This document shows, piece after piece, positions 1 to 5,700 of a stretch of 14,917 bases of DNA; positions within the stretch are counted from its first letter, which is position 1, and every line of letters begins with the position of its first letter. The DNA is from Bacillota bacterium. GTDB taxonomy: Bacteria; Bacillota; Clostridia; Christensenellales; Aristaeellaceae. Both the position numbers and the translations under genes were made by a program. Under the pieces are notes generated by a model that was given only the letters and a program-made list of their open reading frames with translations, did no database searches and was not told the origin of the DNA. The stretch is taken from positions 1-14,917 of the forward strand of contig JAEWTC010000136.1 of the NCBI GenBank assembly GCA_023459675.1. The letters are read 5' to 3'.

Positions 1-170
1 ACTCCGAACGCCGTACCGGCCACGTGGAGCGCTCCTTTAACCTCGAAGGCATCAACGCGGACGCCATCGCCGCCGACTATAAAAACGGCGTGCTGCTGGT
101 GACCCTGCCCAAGATCAAACCCGCGCCTAAACCCGAGCCCAAGAAAATCTCCATCACCGGTGAGGAGTAA
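1..170 (+). CDS. Hsp20/alpha-crystallin small heat-shock protein, C-terminal part (5' end outside window)
   Basis: The reading frame is open from base 3 to a TAA at 168-170, giving the last 55 residues of a protein. The visible part reads as the end of an alpha-crystallin domain: a 'VERSFNLEG' strand, then 'ADYKNGVLLVTLPK', the strand pair that closes Hsp20 domains, and a Pro/Lys-rich tail. The tail contains 'ISI', matching the I-x-I motif that small heat-shock proteins use to dock into neighbouring subunits. Family members are ATP-independent cytosolic holdases that bind unfolding proteins. A strong terminator follows within 40 bases, so this is the end of its transcription unit. The start and the N-terminal arm cannot be seen. 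The family call is fairly secure from the C-terminal motifs. Confidence 0.85.
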   Translation, partial: SERRTGHVERSFNLEGINADAIAADYKNGVLLVTLPKIKPAPKPEPKKISITGEE

Positions 171-202
171 GGCCGCGGCCGAGGATACGCCCAAGGGCGA
201 AA

Positions 203-232
203 AAAAGCCGCACCCGCAAGGGTGCGGCTTTT
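203..232 (+). terminator. Rho-independent terminator of the Hsp20 gene
   Basis: A perfect 9-bp GC-rich stem (207-215 with 220-228) closes a GCAA tetraloop of the stable GNRA class. It is flanked by an A run on the left and TTTT on the right, which extend the stem and provide the U tract. It lies 32 bases past the hsp20 stop codon. The A and T runs on both sides mean it could also work weakly on the other strand. Confidence 0.93.
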
Positions 233-508
233 CCCATGCCCTTTTGGCGGTACGCTCAGGCGCGGCCGTTTGCCCGATCACTCCATATTTGCGCCACGTA
301 AGCGGCTGTGCGCCGGATCCGCCGCCTGTATAGAATTTGGCGCAGCGCGCATGCCTGTTCGCCGTATTTGAATACGCTATGCTCGCATGTTGATTTCCCG
401 AATATCCGAAAAAGCGCGGCCTGTTTGCCTTCATGCCGCGCGGCTGCGCGCCCTGTACGCTGCGGCCGGCGGGAAGATCGCCTGGCAAAATATTCCGGCC
501 AACGCGCA
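233..508. other. Intergenic stretch with no recognisable feature
   Basis: Between the Hsp20 terminator and the marR promoter I see no convincing gene, RNA or repeat. An open frame runs from 308 to 550 on the + strand, but its translation is Cys/Arg-rich with no family resemblance, it lacks a good ribosome binding site, and it runs through the promoter and operator. I treat it as chance. Confidence 0.6.
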
Positions 509-537
509 TTGACATTAAAAAATCATGCGCCTATAAT
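509..537 (+). promoter_or_regulatory. Consensus sigma-A promoter of the marR-ABC operon
   Basis: The -35 box is TTGACA at 509-514 and the -10 box is TATAAT at 532-537, with exactly 17 bases between them. Both hexamers match the housekeeping consensus perfectly. Transcription should begin near 543-545, at the centre of the inverted repeat described in the next entry. Such a strong promoter suggests the operon is kept off by a repressor rather than limited by weak initiation. Confidence 0.9.
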
Positions 538-562
538 GTTAGCGTGCTAACATTATAGGCGC
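527..562. promoter_or_regulatory. Operator: perfect 17-bp inverted repeat over the -10 box and start site
   Basis: Bases 527-543 and 546-562 are exact reverse complements of each other, separated by 2 bases. The left arm contains the whole -10 box, and the centre coincides with the expected transcription start. A protein bound here would block RNA polymerase directly. MarR proteins are dimers that bind palindromes in their own promoters, and the next gene encodes one, so autorepression is the natural reading. The palindrome is longer than the usual MarR site. In RNA only the right half would be present, so it is unlikely to act as an RNA hairpin. Confidence 0.85.
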
Positions 563-588
563 GTATGCCGACGTCGGGAGGCGATCTC

Positions 589-1026
589 ATGCCCGTTCCA
601 AGAAGGGTTGGATATGCGATCCGATCCGTTTCCCATCTGGTGAGGAATTGCATCGACCAAACGATCACGCAGAACGAACATCACGGCGTTACCGGCATGC
701 AGGCCTGGATAATTGGGTATTTATACCGGCAACGGGAAACGCGGGAGTCGTTTCAGCATGATCTGGAGATCGAGTTCAACATCCGGCGTTCCACCGCGAC
801 CGGGCTTTTGCAGCGGATGGAACGCGACGGGCTGTTACAAAGGGAAGCGATCGCTTCGGACGCGCGGCGCAAGAAAATCACGCTCACGCCCAAGGGCATC
901 GCCATCCACGAGAGCGTCATGCGCGTCTTAGACCAGGTGGAGCAAAGAATCACCCATGGGCTGACCCATGAGGAAACCGAAACCCTGTTCGGGATTCTGG
1001 ATAAAATCCAAAAAAACCTCGAATAG
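589..1026 (+). CDS. MarR-family transcriptional regulator (probable repressor of the downstream ABC exporter)
   Basis: This 145-residue protein has the usual MarR length. A winged helix-turn-helix lies at about residues 52-105: the recognition helix region is around 'RRSTATGLLQRMERDGLL' and the wing is 'DARRKKITLT', with the conserved DxR hairpin. Flanking helices at both ends form the dimer domain. I chose ATG 589 because GGGAGG sits 7 bases upstream. An in-frame ATG at 565 lies at the edge of the operator, has no binding site and would place its leader inside the palindrome. The two ABC genes follow after 56 bases with no terminator, so all three are probably one operon, derepressed when MarR binds a ligand. 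The inducer cannot be told from sequence. Confidence 0.92.
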   Translation: MPVPRRVGYAIRSVSHLVRNCIDQTITQNEHHGVTGMQAWIIGYLYRQRETRESFQHDLEIEFNIRRSTATGLLQRMERDGLLQREAIASDARRKKITLTPKGIAIHESVMRVLDQVEQRITHGLTHEETETLFGILDKIQKNLE

Positions 1027-1082
1027 TCTCTCTCCGCGGCTGTGCGCCCGGGGAAACCCTGCAGGATCGACGGAGGACTGCT

Positions 1083-2825
1083 ATGATCAAACGGTTGCTT
1101 CAATGTGTCCGGGAATACAAAACGGCATCTATTTTAACCCCAATTTGCGTCACCATGGAAAGCGCGATGGAGGTGGTCATCCCGCTGCTGATGGCCAGCC
1201 TGATTGACAAGGGCATCGAGGCCGGCAACATGGCGCACGTTTGGAAAATCGGCGCGCTGCTGGTGCTGGGGGCGCTGGTTTCGCTCCTGTTCGGCGCGCT
1301 GGGCGGCAGCTGCGCGGCCAAGGCCGGCGCGGGATTCGCGCGCAACCTCCGGCACGACATTTTTTACGGCGTGCAGAAATTTTCGTTTTCCAACATCGAT
1401 AAATTTTCCGCCTCCGGCATCGTAACACGCCTCACAACCGACGTGACGAACATCCAGAACGCCTATATGATGCTCATCCGCATGGCGGTGCGCGCGCCGT
1501 CGATGATCGTCTTTTCGCTGATCATGGCGTTTTCCATCAACCGGCAGGTGTCGCTGATCTTTCTAGGTATTATCCCGTTCCTGGGCGTGGCGCTGTACGT
1601 GATCATCCGAAACGTTCACCCGATCTTTCAACGGGTGTTCAAAACGTACGACAAGCTCAACAACATCGTGCAGGAAAACCTGCGGGGTATCCGCGTGGTG
1701 AAGTCGTTCGTACGCGAGGAACACGAAAAGGCGAAATTCGCCGAAGTGTCGCAAAAGATCTTTACGGACTTCACCAAGGCGGAGAAAATAATCGCCTTCA
1801 ACGGGCCGCTGATGCAGTTCTGCGTGTACGTGTGCATGCTGCTGATCGCGTGGGTGAGCGCGAAGCTGATCGTGGCGGGCTCCATGAGCACGGGCCAGCT
1901 CGTGAGCCTGATTTCCTACATTATGATGATTCTCATGAGCCTGATGATGCTCTCCTTCCTGTTTATCATGGTCATCATTTCCCGCGCCTCGGTAGAACGG
2001 GTTTCGGAAATACTGACCGAGGTCCCCGATCTGGCGAACCCTAAAACGCCCGTGTATACGGTGGCGGACGGTTCAATCTCCTTGCGGGACGTCGATTTCA
2101 GCTACGCCAAGCAGGCGGACAAGCTGTGCCTGAGCGGCGTGAACCTCGACATCCGCTCGGGTGAAACCATCGGCATCATCGGCGGCACGGGCAGCTCCAA
2201 ATCTACGCTGGTGCAGCTGATCCCAAGGTTGTACGACGTGACGGCCGGAGAGCTCCTCGTGGGCGGCAGGGACGTGCGCGATTACGACGTCGAAACGCTG
2301 CGAAACGCCGTAGCTGTTGTGCTGCAGAAAAACGTGCTGTTTTCCGGCACCATCAAAGAAAACCTGCGCTGGGGCAACCCGGACGCGACGGACGAAGAGC
2401 TGATCCACGCCTGCAAGCTCGCCCAGGCGGACGAGTTTATCCGCGCTTTCCCGGACGGGTACGACACCCACATCGAGCAGGGCGGCGCCAACGTATCGGG
2501 CGGGCAGAAGCAGCGGCTGTGCATTGCCCGGGCGCTTCTAAAAAAGCCCAAGATCCTCATTTTGGACGATTCGACCAGCGCCGTGGATACGCGCACAGAC
2601 GCGGCACTGCGCACGGCTTTCCGCGAGGAGCTGCCCGATACCACAAAGCTGATTATCGCCCAGCGCATCTCCTCCATCAGCGACGCGGACAGGATCCTCG
2701 TGATGGAAAGCGGCAGGATCGACGCCGCAGGCACGCATGAGGAGCTTCTGCAAACCAATAGAATCTACCAGGAAGTCTATCATTCGCAGATGAAGGGGGG
2801 CGATTTTGATGATGAGGGGCGGTAG
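1083..2825 (+). CDS. ABC exporter half-transporter, subunit with degenerate ATP site
   Basis: The protein has 580 residues: a six-helix type I exporter membrane domain (about 15-305) followed by a nucleotide-binding domain (about 325-575). Visible motifs are Walker A 'GGTGSSKST' (368-375, Ser in place of the usual second Gly), Q-loop 'VVLQK' (412-416), signature 'VSGGQ' (471-475) and Walker B 'ILILDD' (491-496). The catalytic Glu after Walker B is Asp496 and the switch His is Gln527. These substitutions mark the non-catalytic half of heterodimeric exporters such as BmrCD, LmrCD and TM287/288. GGAGG lies 6 bases before ATG 1083. The stop lies inside the start of the next gene, consistent with coupled translation of a dimer. 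Likely substrates are drugs or peptides; the exact substrate is unknown. Confidence 0.93.
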   Translation: MIKRLLQCVREYKTASILTPICVTMESAMEVVIPLLMASLIDKGIEAGNMAHVWKIGALLVLGALVSLLFGALGGSCAAKAGAGFARNLRHDIFYGVQKFSFSNIDKFSASGIVTRLTTDVTNIQNAYMMLIRMAVRAPSMIVFSLIMAFSINRQVSLIFLGIIPFLGVALYVIIRNVHPIFQRVFKTYDKLNNIVQENLRGIRVVKSFVREEHEKAKFAEVSQKIFTDFTKAEKIIAFNGPLMQFCVYVCMLLIAWVSAKLIVAGSMSTGQLVSLISYIMMILMSLMMLSFLFIMVIISRASVERVSEILTEVPDLANPKTPVYTVADGSISLRDVDFSYAKQADKLCLSGVNLDIRSGETIGIIGGTGSSKSTLVQLIPRLYDVTAGELLVGGRDVRDYDVETLRNAVAVVLQKNVLFSGTIKENLRWGNPDATDEELIHACKLAQADEFIRAFPDGYDTHIEQGGANVSGGQKQRLCIARALLKKPKILILDDSTSAVDTRTDAALRTAFREELPDTTKLIIAQRISSISDADRILVMESGRIDAAGTHEELLQTNRIYQEVYHSQMKGGDFDDEGR

Positions 2826-4704
2826 AATGCAACCGGGAGCCCACGGCAAACCGGAAAACCTCCGAAAGACCGTCAAACGCCTCATGGCCTATATTACGGG
2901 ACGATACAAGGCGCTTTTCACCGCCGTGCTCTGCCTGATCATCGTCAGCGCGGTCACGGGCGTCGTGTCCTCGCTTTTCATCCGCTCGCTGATCGACGAT
3001 TACATCGCGCCGTTGCTGCTCACCGCCGCGCCGGATTTCTCCGGCCTGCTGCGGGCAGTGCTGACGGTGGGCGCCGTCTGCATGACCGGCGTTCTCGCCA
3101 CGCTGTTTTATAACCGCATCATGGTGACGATTTCACAGGGCGTGCTTAAAAAAGTACGCGACGATATGTTTGCCGGCATGCAGGCGCTGCCTGTGAAGTA
3201 TTTCGATACGCACACCCACGGCGACGTGATGAGCCATTACACCAACGACACGGATACGCTCAGGCAGATGATTTCCATGAGCATCCCGCAGCTGTTCTCC
3301 TCCGCGATCACGATCGTCGCCGTGTTTGCCGCGATGCTATCCATCAGCGTGTGGCTCACCGCAGTGGTGCTCGTTTTCCTCGCGGTGATGCTGACCGTAA
3401 CCAAGAAAATCGGCGGAAAATCCGCGAAGTACTTCAAAGGGCAGCAGAAATCGCTGGGCGGGGTGAACGGCTTCATTGAAGAGATCATCAATGGCCAGAA
3501 GGTTGTGAAGGTGTTCTGCCACGAGCGCCAGGCCGAGGCTGAGTTTGACCAAAGGAACGACGAGCTGTTTGCCAACGCTGACAAAGCCAACCGCTACGCC
3601 AATATCTTTATGCCCATCATGATCAACATCGGCAACCTCCAGTATGTGCTGATCGCCATCGCGGGCGGCGCGCTGGCCATCGGCGGCGTCGGCGGGCTGA
3701 CGCTGGGCGGAATCGCATCCTTCCTGACGCTGAGCAAGAGCTTCAGCCAGCCGATCACCCAGATCGCGCAGCAGCTGAACTCCGTCATCATGGCGTTTGC
3801 GGGCGCGGAGCGGATTTTTAAGCTGATGGACGAAACGCCGGAACAGGACGACGGCTACGTGACGCTCGTCAACGCGGCGATGGAAAACGGCAGCCTGACC
3901 GAAGCCGCGCAGCGCACGGGCCTGTGGGCATGGAAGCATCCGCACCGTGAGGACGGTTCCGTTACCTATACGCAGCTTAAGGGAGACGTGCAGTTTCTGG
4001 ACGTGGATTTCGGCTACGAACCCGGCAAGCTGGTGCTGCACGACGTTTCACTGTTCGCCAAACCCGGCCAGAAGATCGCTTTCGTGGGCGCGACGGGCGC
4101 GGGCAAAACCACGATCACCAACCTGATCAACCGGTTTTACGATATCGCGGACGGTAAAATCCGCTACGACGGCATCAACATCAACAAAATTAAGAAAGGC
4201 GACCTGCGGCGTTCGCTGGGCATGGTGCTGCAGGATACCCGCCTGTTTACAGGCACGGTGATGGAGAATATTCGCTACGGGCGGCTGAACGCGACGGACG
4301 ATGAGGTGATCGCAGCCGCGAAGCTTGCCAACGCGCACGATTTCATCACGCGCCTGCCGGAAGGGTACCAAACGCAGATCACGGGTGACGGCGGCCGCCT
4401 GTCCCAAGGCCAGCGGCAGCTGTTATCCATCGCCCGCGCCGCGGTGGCCGATCCGCCGGTGATGATTTTGGACGAGGCGACCTCCTCCATCGACACCCGC
4501 ACGGAAGCGCTGGTGCAAAAGGGCATGGACCAGCTGATGAACGGGCGCACGGTGTTCGTGATCGCGCACCGCCTGTCCACCGTGCAAAACTCCCAGGCCA
4601 TTCTGGTGCTGGAGGACGGGCGCATTATCGAGCGCGGCGACCATAGCACGCTGCTCCAGCAAAAGGGCATGTACTACCAGTTCTATACCGGGGCGTTCAG
4701 TTGA
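2809..4704 (+). CDS. ABC exporter half-transporter, subunit with canonical ATP site
   Basis: This is the partner of the preceding gene, 631 residues from ATG 2809. A type I exporter membrane domain (about 35-335) is followed by a linker of roughly 50 residues and a nucleotide-binding domain. Walker A is 'GATGAGKT' (427-434), the signature is 'LSQGQ' (531-535), Walker B ends in 'MILDE' with an intact catalytic Glu, and the switch His is present ('VIAHRLSTV'). ATG 2809 has a run of six G 8 bases upstream; ATG 2812 and ATG 2827 (AGGGG upstream, directly after the first gene's stop) are alternatives. It overlaps the first subunit by 17 bases. The charged linker (about residues 345-390) is longer than in homodimeric exporters. 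The pair should form one membrane exporter that hydrolyses ATP mainly at the site using this subunit's Glu. Confidence 0.93.
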   Translation: MMRGGRMQPGAHGKPENLRKTVKRLMAYITGRYKALFTAVLCLIIVSAVTGVVSSLFIRSLIDDYIAPLLLTAAPDFSGLLRAVLTVGAVCMTGVLATLFYNRIMVTISQGVLKKVRDDMFAGMQALPVKYFDTHTHGDVMSHYTNDTDTLRQMISMSIPQLFSSAITIVAVFAAMLSISVWLTAVVLVFLAVMLTVTKKIGGKSAKYFKGQQKSLGGVNGFIEEIINGQKVVKVFCHERQAEAEFDQRNDELFANADKANRYANIFMPIMINIGNLQYVLIAIAGGALAIGGVGGLTLGGIASFLTLSKSFSQPITQIAQQLNSVIMAFAGAERIFKLMDETPEQDDGYVTLVNAAMENGSLTEAAQRTGLWAWKHPHREDGSVTYTQLKGDVQFLDVDFGYEPGKLVLHDVSLFAKPGQKIAFVGATGAGKTTITNLINRFYDIADGKIRYDGININKIKKGDLRRSLGMVLQDTRLFTGTVMENIRYGRLNATDDEVIAAAKLANAHDFITRLPEGYQTQITGDGGRLSQGQRQLLSIARAAVADPPVMILDEATSSIDTRTEALVQKGMDQLMNGRTVFVIAHRLSTVQNSQAILVLEDGRIIERGDHSTLLQQKGMYYQFYTGAFS

Positions 4705-4705
4705 T

Positions 4706-4733
4706 AATGAGGAATGTGGAATGAGGAATGTGG
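4706..4733 (+). repeat. 14-bp tandem repeat, two exact copies
   Basis: The unit AATGAGGAATGTGG occurs twice without interruption just after the exporter stop codon, followed by a third partial match. A small hairpin follows (GATTGC 4745-4750 with GCAATC 4754-4759, 3-base loop). From memory, similar AATGAGGAAT-rich intergenic repeats are scattered in genomes of gut Clostridia, so this may be one end of a dispersed element. The window alone cannot show dispersal. Confidence 0.7.
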
Positions 4734-4839
4734 AATTGATGAAGGATTGCTCCGCAATCTCTGAATGATTTCCGATCAGGCTTCAGACGCTCTTTAGCGA
4801 CGTCCTGCGGGAATGCCTATCGGGATTACCTGCGAAGAA

Positions 4840-4880
4840 ACGAAGGATCGGGGCTGCGGATGCGGGCTCCGATCCTTCGT
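4840..4880 (-). terminator. Long hairpin, probable terminator between convergent transcripts
   Basis: Twelve perfect base pairs (4840-4851 with 4869-4880) extend to 15 with one G.U wobble, leaving a short loop. It begins one base after the stop of the - strand ORF at 4882. On the - strand the arm is followed by TTTCTT, a weak U tract; on the + strand no T run follows. The strength of the stem and its position suggest it ends the - strand transcript and perhaps slows read-through from the exporter operon. Confidence 0.6.
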
Positions 4881-4881
4881 G

Positions 4882-5199
4882 CTATATAAGCAGCTTTGGT
4901 AAGTAGAGGAGAACCTTCGCAGAATCGCTTGGCAATTCGCCCCCGTGGAAATAGCATTCGTAGACCTTATCTTCGTGATAGAGTATTTCCTCATATCCCT
5001 GAAACCAGGTGAGATCGCCCTTGGTGGGACTGTGGTAGAAATTCTCCCCCCTGAAAATATTCCAGCCCGCGGAAAGGCCTCTCTGGTGGCACGCAAAGAG
5101 GCGCGGCCTTGAGAAAATCGCCGCAAAAGGTTTCATCCAGTTGCGCAAGTAATGCCTAAACTCGAAGCAGCCAGTAAAGCGAACACTGAAGCGTATCAT
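4882..5199 (-). CDS. Small uncharacterised protein, possibly DUF5680-like or a remnant
   Basis: The predicted protein has 105 residues. The second half (about 45-95) looks like a genuine soluble domain: 'GWNIFRGENFYHSP', 'GDLTWFQGYEEI' and 'VYECYFHGG' are rich in aromatic and acidic residues. From memory this resembles the DUF5680 domain, whose function is unknown; I cannot confirm it here. The first 35 residues look less protein-like. ATG 5199 has only a weak GAAGG upstream, and that sequence lies at the edge of the structured repeat region, so the original 5' end may have been replaced by it. A strong hairpin directly after the stop supports a real transcription unit. No signal peptide or membrane segment is evident. 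It could be an intact small protein or a truncated one. Confidence 0.5.
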   Translation of the reverse strand: MIRFSVRFTGCFEFRHYLRNWMKPFAAIFSRPRLFACHQRGLSAGWNIFRGENFYHSPTKGDLTWFQGYEEILYHEDKVYECYFHGGELPSDSAKVLLYLPKLLI

Positions 5200-5383
5200 A
5201 TTTGCCTTCAGACCACTTAGAAGGCCTGAGCATGTTCGTTTGCAAGTGATGGCCGAGCAAGCATGAAGTTAACAAAGCGGTGAATGGCTAAAACTCGGAG
5301 CTACCGAAGACCGTTCAAAAGGTGTGATATGCGAGGCGGCGTAGGTGGCGGGAGGCAATCGAAGTGAGTGTGCACCCTGTGTG

Positions 5384-5400
5384 GCGCTTGCGCAAAGCGC
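5384..5400 (+). repeat. Small perfect hairpin inside the array
   Basis: GCGCTT (5384-5389) pairs with AAGCGC (5395-5400) around a GCGCA loop. It lies in the most divergent part of the repeat array, between the first and third common hairpins, and could be an extra stem of the putative RNA. Confidence 0.55.
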
Positions 5401-5573
5401 AAAACAAACTGAGGTTGGGAGGTTTAACAGAGCAGGTAAACGAGAGTGCGGCCTGCGACAATCAAACCGAGTGGAAACATGGAGGGTGAGGGCTGCGCTT
5501 ACTCGTCAGTATGTGATGCCCGAACCAGACGCAGCTAACAAAGCAGGTATAGATACCCAACATGGTGTTGTTA

Positions 5574-5700
5574 TCAGACCGCTCAAAAGGCTTGAGCTAC
5601 AAGGCGGCAAGTGTTGCGAGGCCTGAGTTTGCTCATATGCAAATGATGGCCGAGCAATCACGCTGCCAACAACGCAGGTCAGGCCTTTTCAGCGGTCTGA
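5574..5700 (+). repeat. 127-base extended hairpin with 18-bp terminal inverted repeat
   Basis: This is the most complete unit of the array. Bases 5574-5591 pair with 5683-5700 (17 of 18). Inside, 5603-5608 pairs with 5662-5667, 5611-5617 with 5654-5661 (one bulged T), 5620-5623 with 5648-5651, and 5627-5632 with 5639-5644 around a TCATAT loop. The GA at 5618-5619 faces the GA at 5652-5653. The right arm overlaps the end of glpK, whose TGA stop lies at 5689-5691 inside the stem. Ends of this kind also fit a MITE, but I see no clear target-site duplication. Confidence 0.75.

Larger units (their letters stand above)
5208..5700 (+). ncRNA. Array of structured repeats, candidate large noncoding RNA
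   Basis: This 0.5-kb region carries no credible coding frame. It contains repeated blocks: GACCRYTYARAAGG at 5211, 5309 and 5577, inverted at 5684-5697; and AACARMGCRGG at 5271, 5426, 5537 and 5668. Three copies (5223-5256, 5488-5523, 5618-5653) share one fold: a 4-bp GC stem, a symmetric internal loop with G.A-type mismatches, a 6-bp stem and a 6-base loop starting TC. The stems differ in sequence yet still pair. The inner stem always begins with a G.U pair, and GA faces GA below the 4-bp stem in two copies. These features favour the + strand as the RNA. The two outer ends are also complementary (17 of 19 positions). No promoter or terminator was recognised. I do not recognise the family; ROOL-like or other ornate RNAs, or a mobile hairpin element, are possible. 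Confidence 0.55.

Noticed and set aside
308..550. 80-codon + strand frame before marR
   Set aside because: No family resemblance, weak start, and it runs through the promoter and palindrome.
565..588. Upstream ATG for marR
   Set aside because: It has no ribosome binding site and lies at the operator edge; ATG 589 has GGGAGG 7 bases upstream.
5208..5700. CRISPR array
   Set aside because: Repeats are degenerate, unevenly spaced (111-155 bases) and longer than CRISPR units; no cas genes nearby.
5208..5700. Integron attC sites
   Set aside because: AACAAAGC-like blocks recall attC ends, but the matching GTTRRRY partner sites are missing and no integrase or cassette is present.
5208..5700. Group II intron
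   Set aside because: No reverse transcriptase frame, and I could not find a domain V-like hairpin or a convincing 5' GUGYG start.
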